38,621 nt of DNA, taken from Gammaproteobacteria bacterium. GTDB lineage: Bacteria > Pseudomonadota > Gammaproteobacteria > Arenicellales > Poriferihabitantaceae. The number at the start of each line of letters is the position of its first letter. Position 1 is the first letter of the stretch. The DNA is taken from NCBI GenBank assembly GCA_012103395.1, contig WLWV01000004.1, positions 1 through 38,621 of the forward strand, written 5' to 3'. Below, in pieces: positions 1-8,315 of this stretch. The position numbers and the translations under genes are program-made. Below the pieces are notes generated by a model. The model was given only the letters and a program-made list of their open reading frames with translations, did no database searches and was not told where the DNA came from.

Positions 1-1
1 G

Positions 2-94
2 CTTGTCAGTGCCATCCTCGTCGAGATTGACGATGAATGGAGCAATGCCGACAAGCGATATATCGTGTGGAACGACGATAATGACTCAACCTAA
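2..94 (+). mobile_element. 3' end of an IS256-family (mutator-type) transposase, cut by the window edge
   Basis: The first bases read as an open frame of 30 codons ending in TAA at 92–94. The peptide contains AILVEIDDEW followed by a KRYI segment, which matches the usual C-terminus of IS256/mutator transposases (a small-hydrophobic-E-x-x-x-EW core followed by a basic RYxS/KRY stretch). Only the tail is visible, so the catalytic DDE residues cannot be checked. The stop lies 8 bases from the end of the convergent flavoprotein gene, and I could not find a convincing terminal inverted repeat. The call rests on a short match and could be wrong. Confidence 0.45.
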
Positions 95-101
95 ATCAAA
101 G

Positions 102-1589
102 TTACAGACGTAGGGTTGCACAATCGGAAAACCGGATAAGTATTTTGTTAATACCAGGTTCTCCTTGGACGTTGAGATTATCGAGAATGTTGGAGTAAGG
201 AATGTTGAGTAGCGCCCTTCGCTCAGGGCGAGAGGTAAATGATTTAGTAAAAAGTGGGAAAGCATCCTCTGTATCAACATACTCCGTATTGACATGGTGT
301 CTACCTAGGTGGCGGCTGGCTATCTGTGTCTTACATCTAGAATCCCCCTTCCTGTGGGGACTACTACTATGGACGGACAAGTTGCCTTTAACGGGAGAGG
401 AAAACCGTAGCTGAAAATTAAAAAAAGGATTGAATTTCTGTGTTTGTTGCCCGTTTCTTGGCAATGTGAGAACTTGGGGTGTGATGTAGTGGATCTCTTT
501 ATCCAAAATATGAACAGGTATCCGAAAATTGGCATTTGGTAAAACCTTATTAAGGCTATCTTTAATGTTCTTTGCAACCTGTTTACCTTCTGCCCAACAC
601 CATCCCGCTGTTTCTACCGGATGAAGCAAATTCCCGGTAGCAAAGTAGTCTGAATCTGAGCATCGCCCATATTGATCGATCACTGGGCCTCCGCTATTTT
701 TATCGAATTGCAAGTGGCTGGAGCGGATCAAAGTGGCCTCCGGTATGAAATGGCCCGTAAAAATCACACCATCACAATCTAGCTGCTTTTCAGTGCTGTC
801 CGCGTTACGTATTCGGATACTGCTCACTTGTTGTTTTCCACTGATCTCAACCAGTCGAGTATTCGTATAAAGTGGGACACCGAATATTTTGGGTAGAAGA
901 ACGGCAGATGACCATGCTGTGATCCGTGGGTTCTCTTCAATCATGGCAACGGGTTGGATTCCAGCGAATTTGCAGGTGAGTAATGAGGAGAATGCCACCA
1001 GCTCCGAGCCAATGACTACTGGGTTTTGAAATGGTTTTTTTCCGGTGAACGATATCGTTGATTGCAGTGCACCGGTGGTGGTGATTCCGGCTGGGCGGCG
1101 TCCGGATATGAGTCGAGCGGACCGTGGTGTTTCCCTTGCTCCAGTGGAAATTAATGCTTTTCTTGCCCTGATTTTCTTCACTCCCCCGGGAGTGGATAGC
1201 TGAATTACGGCGTTGGGATGGAGTGCTATGACGCTGGTGTTGATGTGAATATCCACACCACACTTTCTGGCTTGTTCGGTCAGACGTTGGGCATATCTCG
1301 GGCCGCTGAAACAGCGTCTGAATTCCCGAAAACCAAAAAGAGAGTGATCACAATGCCTCGGAACACCGCCGGCGTCCGATTCCCTTTCCAATACTACCAC
1401 GTGGTGGATACCGCTTTTCTTCAGCTCGATGGCTGCTGACAAACCAGCAGGTCCACCACCAATGATCGCGACATCACAGTCGTACTGCGGTGATGCAAAG
1501 AGTGTTTGAGTCTGCGCCGCCGAGCTATCCAATAGCGAGCCGTGAAATGACAAGCCCCTGTGTTTTTGATCTCGATGCGTCATCATCAA
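102..1589 (-). CDS. GlpB-like FAD-dependent oxidoreductase
   Basis: A 495-residue flavoprotein, second gene of a two-gene operon, 14 bases after the GlpA-like gene. The Rossmann FAD-binding motif IIGGGPAGLSAAIEL lies near residues 42–56, followed by an ERESDAGG segment that binds the ribose. A central pyridine-nucleotide-disulfide-reductase-like domain and a late ATGNLLHPVETAGWC segment complete the FAD fold. The C-terminus contains RPERR, a motif common at the end of this group. The start at 1589 leaves about 37 residues before the FAD motif and has no clear ribosome site, so a later start is possible. In the family such proteins accompany a GlpA/DAO-type subunit and pass electrons from it. 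The substrate is unknown. The last 20 residues may be altered by the adjacent IS fragment. Confidence 0.8.
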   Translation of the reverse strand: MMMTHRDQKHRGLSFHGSLLDSSAAQTQTLFASPQYDCDVAIIGGGPAGLSAAIELKKSGIHHVVVLERESDAGGVPRHCDHSLFGFREFRRCFSGPRYAQRLTEQARKCGVDIHINTSVIALHPNAVIQLSTPGGVKKIRARKALISTGARETPRSARLISGRRPAGITTTGALQSTISFTGKKPFQNPVVIGSELVAFSSLLTCKFAGIQPVAMIEENPRITAWSSAVLLPKIFGVPLYTNTRLVEISGKQQVSSIRIRNADSTEKQLDCDGVIFTGHFIPEATLIRSSHLQFDKNSGGPVIDQYGRCSDSDYFATGNLLHPVETAGWCWAEGKQVAKNIKDSLNKVLPNANFRIPVHILDKEIHYITPQVLTLPRNGQQTQKFNPFFNFQLRFSSPVKGNLSVHSSSPHRKGDSRCKTQIASRHLGRHHVNTEYVDTEDAFPLFTKSFTSRPERRALLNIPYSNILDNLNVQGEPGINKILIRFSDCATLRL

Positions 1590-1603
1590 AAAATGAGATT
1601 CGC

Positions 1604-2980
1604 TTAGGCTTTTGAAGAGCTAAGGGGTTCGTTGAAATATCCTTCTGTCATATCAACGAGCTTCGAGGTGCAATAAAACCCCTGACACCTCCCCATGGTG
1701 GCTCGAGTTCGCCGCTTTAGACCAGCAAGGCTAGCGACTGGGAGCGGGCCTTCTAGGGCTTGCTGAATCTCTCGTCGAGTTACCCATTCGCAATGGCAGA
1801 CAACGCCGCGATTATCCGCTTTCTGCCAATCACGCTCCTTTTTTTCATCGATACTGTTTGCTGTTGGCCAAGTGGGTGATTTCAGAGAGGTGTATGGTTT
1901 TCGGACACTGGTGTGGAGATCAAACACGTACTTGGCGATGCCCAATGCTGCGCTTAAACCCGTGGATCGAATCCCACCGACGCTGATGTAGTTTTTTTCC
2001 GACTGGTTTTCGATCGAGTAATCCTGATGCTCTGTCGCAGGTCGGATGCCAGCATAGGTTGCGGTGATGGTATGGTTTTGCAGGTCAGGCACTATCTGGT
2101 TGCCTTTTTCCTGCAGCTGTTGCAATACTTCTGTGTTTACGGACGCATCATCTCGGCTGCTCTGCGGTTCGGCTGTGGGGCCAACTAACACATTACCAAA
2201 AACCGTCGGGCAAATCACAATGCCTTTGGTGGTCTCGTTGGGTACGGGTAAAATGATCGAGTTGAGCAATGGGTTTGCAGATTTGTCGTAGATCAAAAAC
2301 TGCCCTTTTCTGGGATGTATTTTGAAGGCGGATTTTTGGATCAAACGCTGGTCCAAAATGTCGCCATAGAGCCCTGCACAGTTAATCACTGATGCGCCAG
2401 AGAAGACACCTCGGTTGGTTTCGAGACTCCATTCGGTCCCATTGAACTCTCCCCCAAATACTTCGCAGTTTCTGATTAGGGTAGCGCCATTCTCAATGGC
2501 TTGAAGCTGATAAAGATAGGGGCTTGTCCAAGGATCGATAATGGATTCCCCCGGAATCGAGATGCCTGCTTTTGCCGCTTTTGATAGGCTTGGCTCTCTT
2601 TTCGCGATGTTCGCGGCGCTTACCAAATGCGCGTCGTGGATGCCGTTAGTATGTGCTTTTTTTAGAATCCCATTGAGGGCATCCTCATCCGTGTCCGTCC
2701 AAGCGATAACTAAGGCACCGATGCGATGGACGCTTAAGCCAAGGCTCTCGTGGATATCCATATAGGATTGATAACCATCCACGACGCACTGTTGTTCCAG
2801 TGTTCCTGATGGTGCGTCAAAGCCGGTATGTAATATCGCGCTATTCCCTTTACTGGCTCCATCAAGCAAGTCACTGGCTTTCTCAATCGTCAGCACACGG
2901 GCGCCTTCGAGGGTAAAGTGTCTTGCAACTGCGCAGCCAACAACCCCCGCACCGATCACAATTACGTCAAACTTTGTCAT
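1604..2980 (-). CDS. GlpA-like FAD dehydrogenase with C-terminal BFD-type [2Fe-2S] domain
   Basis: A 458-residue protein with an N-terminal DAO-fold FAD domain (VIVIGAGVVGCAVARHF at residues 6–22, GNSAILHTGF near 45–54) and a C-terminal BFD-like iron–sulfur domain. The cluster ligands are visible as CHC near residue 394 and CQGFYC near 436. This two-domain layout is that of anaerobic glycerol-3-phosphate dehydrogenase subunit A and shorter relatives, which oxidise a hydroxy or amino substrate and pass electrons to a partner flavoprotein. It is first in an operon with the GlpB-like gene and divergent from the TRAP transporter. No GlpC membrane-anchor gene or DUF1667 gene is seen. The substrate cannot be named; glycerol 3-phosphate or a small hydroxy acid is a guess. 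Confidence 0.85.
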   Translation of the reverse strand: MTKFDVIVIGAGVVGCAVARHFTLEGARVLTIEKASDLLDGASKGNSAILHTGFDAPSGTLEQQCVVDGYQSYMDIHESLGLSVHRIGALVIAWTDTDEDALNGILKKAHTNGIHDAHLVSAANIAKREPSLSKAAKAGISIPGESIIDPWTSPYLYQLQAIENGATLIRNCEVFGGEFNGTEWSLETNRGVFSGASVINCAGLYGDILDQRLIQKSAFKIHPRKGQFLIYDKSANPLLNSIILPVPNETTKGIVICPTVFGNVLVGPTAEPQSSRDDASVNTEVLQQLQEKGNQIVPDLQNHTITATYAGIRPATEHQDYSIENQSEKNYISVGGIRSTGLSAALGIAKYVFDLHTSVRKPYTSLKSPTWPTANSIDEKKERDWQKADNRGVVCHCEWVTRREIQQALEGPLPVASLAGLKRRTRATMGRCQGFYCTSKLVDMTEGYFNEPLSSSKA

Positions 2981-3124
2981 GGTTTGCAGTGTTTTCCATG
3001 TTCAGAAACCAGCCTTCTTCCGTCTCCACCATCTCACACGGGGCTGGATGAAGTCGAAAGTTGAATGTAGATTTTGGGCATGAAGTCTTAACCTAGGTGT
3101 TAGGTGGTAAACAAATATCATTAT

Positions 3125-3143
3125 GTGTTATACATAGTAACAC
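3125..3143. promoter_or_regulatory. Palindrome in the divergent TRAP / flavoprotein promoter region
   Basis: GTGTTA at 3125–3130 and TAACAC at 3138–3143 form a perfect 6-bp inverted repeat with a 7-base spacer, starting 47 bases before the TRAP start codon and between two divergent operons. Size and position suit a dimeric repressor such as a GntR-family regulator. No regulator gene is adjacent, so the binding protein is unknown. Confidence 0.4.
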
Positions 3144-3171
3144 TACAATTAGTTCCAGAGGAAAAGCCGTT

Positions 3172-3684
3172 ATGCCCCGGTTTGTAGCGCTCTATGTTAA
3201 ACACATCGATAACCTATCTACCCGCTTCGGTCGATTGGCGATGTATGGCATCTTCCTCATGATTGGTACATTACTGCTCTCTGCTATTACCCGCAACGTA
3301 TTGAATATCCCTTTGTCATGGTGCATAGAAATGGCACAGTTCACCATGACGGCCTATTACATTGTGGGTGGAGCTTACTCGATGCAAATGGGTGATCATG
3401 TTCGGATGGATCTTTTGTACGATCGTTATTCTGAGAAAACAAAGGCAAGAATTGATACGTATACGAGTATTTTTTTGGTCTTTTATCTAGTTTGTCTGCT
3501 CATTGGTTCTATCTCAAGTACGATGTATGCGATTGAATATGATCAACGCAAATTCTCCCAATGGAATCCATCAATGATTCCTATCAAAGTGATCATGGTG
3601 TTCGGTATTACCCTCATGCTACTGCAGTCCATCTCCATGTTTTTTAAAGATTTAGCCAAATCAAAGGGAATCTCATTATCATGA
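3172..3684 (+). CDS. TRAP transporter small permease (DctQ-like)
   Basis: A 170-residue membrane protein from ATG at 3172, chosen because AGAGGAAA sits just upstream; an in-frame start 75 bases earlier lacks such a site. Four hydrophobic helices are visible (about residues 22–42, 60–78, 104–122, 142–160), as expected for the small membrane subunit of tripartite ATP-independent periplasmic transporters. The line GGAYSMQMGDHVRMDLLYDR between helices 2 and 3 is the typical DctQ loop. It overlaps the large permease start by ATGA, showing translational coupling. Together with the next two genes it forms a complete TRAP system driven by a sodium or proton gradient. Confidence 0.9.
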   Translation: MPRFVALYVKHIDNLSTRFGRLAMYGIFLMIGTLLLSAITRNVLNIPLSWCIEMAQFTMTAYYIVGGAYSMQMGDHVRMDLLYDRYSEKTKARIDTYTSIFLVFYLVCLLIGSISSTMYAIEYDQRKFSQWNPSMIPIKVIMVFGITLMLLQSISMFFKDLAKSKGISLS

Positions 3685-5003
3685 GTTACGAAGCCATCGC
3701 TATCTTAATGTTTTCGTCCATGCTGATTATGTTATTGACAGGACAAAGGGTGTTCGCCGCAATTGGTATTGTCTCATCAGTGGCCGCCCTTTTTCTGTAT
3801 GGAAATGGTGCCGTTGAAATGCCATTTAATGCGGCCTTCAAATTATTCAACTGGTATCCACTGCTAACATTGCCGTTATTCATATATATGGGATACATCT
3901 TATCGGAGTCGGGTATTGCTACTGACTTGTATCGGATGTTCCATGTCTGGTTCGGCGGCCTTAAAGGTGGTTTGGCCGTCGGTACCATTGCATTAATGAT
4001 TGTTATTTCTGCTATGAATGGATTGAGTGTCGCTGGAATGGCCATTGGTGCCACGATTGCGTTACCTGAAATGTTAAGGCGAGGTTATGACAAGGTGATG
4101 ATTACCGGAGTCGTGCAGGCCGGTAGTTCGCTGGGAATACTGGTGCCCCCAAGTGTGGTGCTCGTGCTCTATGGGATGATTGCTCGACAACCTGTTGGGA
4201 AACTGTGGTTGGCGGGTGCCATTCCGGGGCTCATGATGGCGGCTATGTTCATCATCTATATTGTGGTTCGTTGTCGATTACAGCCTAATCTGGGCCCGGC
4301 GCTCCCTCAGGAGGAGCGTGATATGCCCAGGAGCGAAAAGCTCAAATTGTTACGAGCAGGAATTATTCCTTTTTTAATTTTCTTTTTTATGACCGGATTG
4401 TTCGTCATGGGAGTGACAAGTCTGGTCGAAAGCTCTGCAGTTGGTGCATCTGCGGCGACACTGGCTGCTTGGTCGAAGGGGAGGTTGAATAAGTCAGTGC
4501 TGGAAGAAACCATGCGAAAAACCTTGGGCATTTCTTGTATGTTTATGTGGATCATACTTGCAGCACTTTGTTTTGGCGCTGTTTTTGACGGTATTGGCGC
4601 CGTTCGGGCAATCGAGTCTTTGTTCATAACGAACTGGAATCTTACTCCCTGGGAAGTGCTGATTATGATGCAGTTGTCCTATTTGGTGATGGGTATGTTT
4701 CTTGATGATACTGCGATGCTAGTGATTGTGGCGCCGTTATATGTGCCGCTGGTGAAAGTGCTGGGCTTTGATCCAATCTGGTATGGTGTTTTGTATACCA
4801 TCACTTGCCAGATTGCTTATATGACGCCGCCATTTGGGTACAACCTATTTCTCATGAGGGCTATGGCGCCTAAGGAAATCGCGCTCACCGATATCTACCG
4901 ATCCGTTATTCCTTTTGTACTGGTCATGACACTGGCCTTGATATTGGTAATGATCTACCCACAGATTGCACTTTGGCTGCCGGAGTATGTGTATTCCCGG
5001 TAG
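3681..5003 (+). CDS. TRAP transporter large permease (DctM-like)
   Basis: A 440-residue polytopic protein, slightly above the usual 425–430 of the family, with about 12 hydrophobic segments. Typical DctM blocks are present: a first loop with LTGQRVFAAIG, the GLSVAGMAIGATIALPEMLRRGYDK block near residues 115–140, QAGSSLGILVPPS near 147–160, and the late MTPPFGYNLFLMRA segment. It is the transporting subunit of the system and sits in the inner membrane with the small permease. Its start overlaps the DctQ stop. The substrate-binding protein follows after 45 bases. Confidence 0.93.
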   Translation: MSYEAIAILMFSSMLIMLLTGQRVFAAIGIVSSVAALFLYGNGAVEMPFNAAFKLFNWYPLLTLPLFIYMGYILSESGIATDLYRMFHVWFGGLKGGLAVGTIALMIVISAMNGLSVAGMAIGATIALPEMLRRGYDKVMITGVVQAGSSLGILVPPSVVLVLYGMIARQPVGKLWLAGAIPGLMMAAMFIIYIVVRCRLQPNLGPALPQEERDMPRSEKLKLLRAGIIPFLIFFFMTGLFVMGVTSLVESSAVGASAATLAAWSKGRLNKSVLEETMRKTLGISCMFMWIILAALCFGAVFDGIGAVRAIESLFITNWNLTPWEVLIMMQLSYLVMGMFLDDTAMLVIVAPLYVPLVKVLGFDPIWYGVLYTITCQIAYMTPPFGYNLFLMRAMAPKEIALTDIYRSVIPFVLVMTLALILVMIYPQIALWLPEYVYSR

Positions 5004-5048
5004 TGTGTAGACGTGATTAATTTTTTTCTCAACAACTAGGAGCTTTGT

Positions 5049-6131
5049 ATGAAAGATAAGAAACCTTCGTTAGAAACCGGAAAAACTAATCGACGAGATT
5101 TTATAAAGAAAGCGGGAGTCGCGGCAACTGGCGCTGTAGCAGCCTCGGCAGCTCCATATGTCTACTCAGCCACTAACCCCATTAAGTGGCGTCTACAAAC
5201 CTACTCCGGTGCACCATTGGGTGCCCACGTTATTCTTCCGCAGATCGAAGCATTTAATCGGGCGGCTCATGGGCAAATGGAAATTGAGCTTTACTATGCG
5301 GATCAACTGGTTGCCACCGATGAGCTGTTTAGAGCGGTGCAAAATGGCACCATTGACGCGGTTCAAAGTGATGACGCCACCATGGCGTCTCCAGTAGACA
5401 TCAATGTCTTTGGCGGGTACTTCCCATTTTCAACCCGATACAGTTTGGACCTGCCGGTCTTGTTCAAATATTACGGATTGAACGAAATTTGGCAGGAGGC
5501 GTATGATGAAGTCAAAGGGGTAGAGTGGCTCGGCGCCGGTGCTTGGGATCCTTGTCATATCTTTACCAAAGACCCGATTCGTAGTTTGGCTGACATGAAA
5601 GGAAAGCGTGTTTTCGGTGTACCAACCGCAGGGAAATTTCTGTCGCGCTATGGGTTGGTGCCGGTGACTTTACCTTGGGATGACATCGAAGTAGCGATTC
5701 AGACCGGTGAACTAGATGGTGTTGCATGGTGCGGATTTACTGAAGCCTATGAAGTGGGTTGGGCAGATGTTTGTAATTACGCGTTGCTAAATAATGTCAC
5801 CGGCGCATGGTGTGGATCCTATTTCGCAAATAGCAAGAGCTGGGAAAAAGTCCCCCCCCATCTGCAGGAGCTGTTCAAACTTTCCATTGACAGCTCGCAT
5901 TATTATCGCCAAGTTTGGTATTGGGGTGGTGAGGCCAAGCTTCGTGTTGAAGGTAAAAAAATGGAGCTCACAACCATTCCGACTAACGAATGGGATCAGG
6001 TAGTGAAAGATGCCGAAGAGTTTTGGGATGATATGGCTTCGATCAGCCCACGTGCTGCTAAAGTGGTTCAGATATTTAAGGACTACACTGCGGTCATGGA
6101 TCAAGTGGGTGTTCCATACCGCTACAGTTAA
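5049..6131 (+). CDS. TRAP transporter substrate-binding protein (DctP family), Tat-exported
   Basis: A 360-residue periplasmic solute-binding protein. The N-terminus carries a twin-arginine signal (NRRDFIKKAG with R15–R16, then an Ala-rich hydrophobic stretch to about residue 40), so it is predicted to be exported folded. The body has family hallmarks: KGKRVFGVPTAGKFL, then LPWDDIEVAIQTGELDGVAW, then EAYEVGWADV. AGGAG lies 7 bases before the ATG. It delivers the ligand to the DctQM permease encoded upstream. The ligand is probably an organic acid or a related carboxylated compound, as for most of the family, but nothing in the sequence fixes it. A strong terminator follows. Confidence 0.92.
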   Translation: MKDKKPSLETGKTNRRDFIKKAGVAATGAVAASAAPYVYSATNPIKWRLQTYSGAPLGAHVILPQIEAFNRAAHGQMEIELYYADQLVATDELFRAVQNGTIDAVQSDDATMASPVDINVFGGYFPFSTRYSLDLPVLFKYYGLNEIWQEAYDEVKGVEWLGAGAWDPCHIFTKDPIRSLADMKGKRVFGVPTAGKFLSRYGLVPVTLPWDDIEVAIQTGELDGVAWCGFTEAYEVGWADVCNYALLNNVTGAWCGSYFANSKSWEKVPPHLQELFKLSIDSSHYYRQVWYWGGEAKLRVEGKKMELTTIPTNEWDQVVKDAEEFWDDMASISPRAAKVVQIFKDYTAVMDQVGVPYRYS

Positions 6132-6148
6132 CTTGACGGTAATTGGTT

Positions 6149-6181
6149 AAAAAAAGAGGAGCACTTTAGCTCCTCTTTTTT
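6149..6181 (+). terminator. Rho-independent terminator of the TRAP operon
   Basis: A 12-base arm at 6151–6162 (A-run plus GAGGAGC) pairs with GCTCCTC plus a T-run at 6169–6180 around a 6-base loop. It begins 20 bases after the binding-protein stop. The A-tract/T-tract symmetry means it could also act on the opposite strand. Confidence 0.85.
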
Positions 6182-6353
6182 GTGGGCACATCTGCTTATT
6201 TATCCCTTACTTATTGAATCACTTTATCTTAAGGAACTGCCGCACGAACGATGGTTGACCAATTTCAGTTCGCTTAAATGGAGTGATTCAGGTCCCGGAT
6301 GTTCGTTAGTGAGACATCGAGGTGATCGAATAAGGGCTTGTGTAGGAGAAGAT

Positions 6354-6975
6354 TTATTCGAATCTTTTTGCACTGAAGGCGGAGATATCAACGTCAGGTG
6401 TGACGCCTAAAGCGAGGTCTGCAATGATTCTTCCGGTGACTCCCGCGAGCGTTAGACCGATGTGTTGATGGCCAAAGGCAAATAGTATCTGGTTGGATTC
6501 TGGGCTGTGATCGATGACAGGTAGGGAATCAGGAAAGGTAGGACGAAAGCCGAGCCAATCGGATGAATGTTCCTCGTCCAATGCAAACATTTGATGGGCT
6601 TTGCTATTTAGATGTTGAATATTCCGTGGATTCATTTTGTTTGATAGTCCAGCGATTTCCACCGTCCCTGCGAACCGGAGACCCTCGTTCATGGGGGTTG
6701 CATATAGGCCGGCTTCTGCCCAGCCAACGGGCCGACTCAACAACGACTGACGATCCTTGAACTGAACGTGATACCCTCTTTCTGCATCTAAAGGTAGTTT
6801 GTCTGCGCCAATGCCTGCTATTTTTTTAGAAAAGGCACCACAACAAACAACGGTTTTGTCGGCAGTAATCTGATTGCCATCGGTGAGTGTTAGTGTGATC
6901 CCGGCATCACTTTTATGTCCATGCTCGAGATTTGAAACATGTTGGTTTACATAGTGCCCTTGGTTTTGGTAGTGT
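6354..6975 (-). pseudogene. 3' remnant of a D-amino-acid dehydrogenase (DadA-family) gene
   Basis: The frame ending at 6354 encodes about the last 200 residues of a DadA/DAO-type flavoenzyme. Visible landmarks are VVCCGAFSKKIAG, LPLDAERGYHV, GLYATPMNEGLRFAGTVEIAG, and near the end LPVIDHSPESNQILFAFGHQHIGLT. Homology can be followed upstream to about 6975, with no start codon until a TTG at 6743, and the frame then meets TAG at 6999–7001. The N-terminal FAD-binding half (GxGxxG motif, expected 200 or more residues further) is absent because a membrane-protein gene on the other strand occupies that place. The residual ORF of 129 residues from TTG is unlikely to make an active enzyme. No gene lies in 6182–6353. 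Confidence 0.8.
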
Positions 6976-7004
6976 ACCCTCTGGGCGGAGTATTCGTCCT
7001 ATTG

Positions 7005-8315
7005 ATGTCGCTTATGACCATTGGTGGTGGGCTATTGGCGCTAGTTCGGGAAAACCAGTGGCTGCTAGTAGCAGGTTTAATGAGCTGGATCGCAGCATCT
7101 CTGCTTTTTTTAGATCTCGTCCGTGGTCAGAGAATCCAAGTGGGTTTGTTGTTGGCGGTAGGGTTATTGCTGCTTGGGTTGAGTACGATGTCGGGTGCCG
7201 AGATCAACTTTCAAGGTGTAATTAGCGGCAACACGGGGCTCTTGACGATGATTACGTCGGTTGGATTTCTTCGGCTTGTTGCGATTCCTGATGAACGTCC
7301 GTTCTCTGATGATAAGCCATCATCATCTACGAAAAGTGTCTTGCCGATTGGGCCAAACGCCTATGTACAAACCCTGCTAGGTACCGCATTGTTCGGTGCT
7401 GTTATCAATATTTCAGCACCAATGTTGATTGCGGATCGCATTCATCAGTATCGCCCCCTAAAACGATTCACGTCCCAATCTATTACTCGGGTTTTTTCTG
7501 GCGCGGCCTCTTGGTCGCCCTTTTTCGCTGGTACTGCGGTGGTGTTAACGGTCGTTCCCGAAGCCCAATTGTCGCTACTCATGATGGCGGGGTTTCCTTT
7601 TGCTGTGATTGGGATATTAATCGTTTATGCGGAAGCTCGATGGCGATACAGTGAACAAATGGACGATTTTGTGGGGTATCCACTGCGTTTGAATAGTTTG
7701 CTGATTCCCGGGATGCTGGCTGTATTGGTGCTTTTGTCCAATTGGCTGTTGCCTAACCTATCAATATTGATTGCGATTGCGCTGAGTGCGCTGTTAATCA
7801 CGACCATGATGCTAATCTATCGATTGGGAATGAAGGGCGGTTGGCGGCAACTGGTAAAACATGTCAGTCACGGACTGCCAAGAGTGGTGAATGAGCTGAC
7901 GCTGTTTCTATCTGCGGGGGTGCTCGCGACAGGTATTAGTTCCATGATACAGGTCGGGTTTATCACTATTCCATTGGCTGATTTTGATTCTGTTACTGCT
8001 GTGGTGATCGTTGGAGCGATGGTGATTGCCGGCGCGATGGGGATTCATCCGGTGATACTGATATCAGCATTAACTCCTTTGCTTTTGACGCTTAACCCAA
8101 ATCCTAACCTTTTGGCACTGTCTTATCTGTTTGCTTGGAGTATGGGAACCAGTGCCAGCCCGCTGTCGGGAACTCATCTGGTATTTCAAAGCCGGTATGG
8201 AATTCCGGGGTGGAAAGGGGCAGTGTGGAACTGGCCTTATGTTGCTGTCATGCTTACGTTTGCTGCTGTGTGGTTATTGCTGATGGGGAGTTTCTTTTTT
8301 GATCGATCTTACTAA
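7005..8315 (+). CDS. Polytopic membrane protein, predicted transporter of unknown substrate
   Basis: I do not recognise a named family with certainty. The protein has about 11–12 hydrophobic helices and two re-entrant-looking hairpins: SGAASWSPFFAGTAVV in the first half and AWSMGTSASPLSGTHL near the C-terminus. Such paired, Gly/Ser/Pro-rich hairpins recall ion-transporter-superfamily carriers (citrate, dicarboxylate, ArsB types). The frame is open from ATG at 6939, giving 458 residues, but 6939–6975 on the other strand still encodes recognisable DadA sequence, so I place the start at 7005 (436 residues). Neither start has a strong ribosome site. The original N-terminus may have been lost at the same junction that truncated the DadA gene. 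The 3' end overlaps the convergent NRDE gene by 62 bases. Confidence 0.65.
   Translation: MSLMTIGGGLLALVRENQWLLVAGLMSWIAASLLFLDLVRGQRIQVGLLLAVGLLLLGLSTMSGAEINFQGVISGNTGLLTMITSVGFLRLVAIPDERPFSDDKPSSSTKSVLPIGPNAYVQTLLGTALFGAVINISAPMLIADRIHQYRPLKRFTSQSITRVFSGAASWSPFFAGTAVVLTVVPEAQLSLLMMAGFPFAVIGILIVYAEARWRYSEQMDDFVGYPLRLNSLLIPGMLAVLVLLSNWLLPNLSILIAIALSALLITTMMLIYRLGMKGGWRQLVKHVSHGLPRVVNELTLFLSAGVLATGISSMIQVGFITIPLADFDSVTAVVIVGAMVIAGAMGIHPVILISALTPLLLTLNPNPNLLALSYLFAWSMGTSASPLSGTHLVFQSRYGIPGWKGAVWNWPYVAVMLTFAAVWLLLMGSFFFDRSY

Noticed and set aside
937-1263. A 108-residue minus-strand ORF inside the GlpB-like gene
   Set aside because: It is an alternative frame of a clearly conserved flavoprotein and has His/Arg-rich out-of-frame composition.
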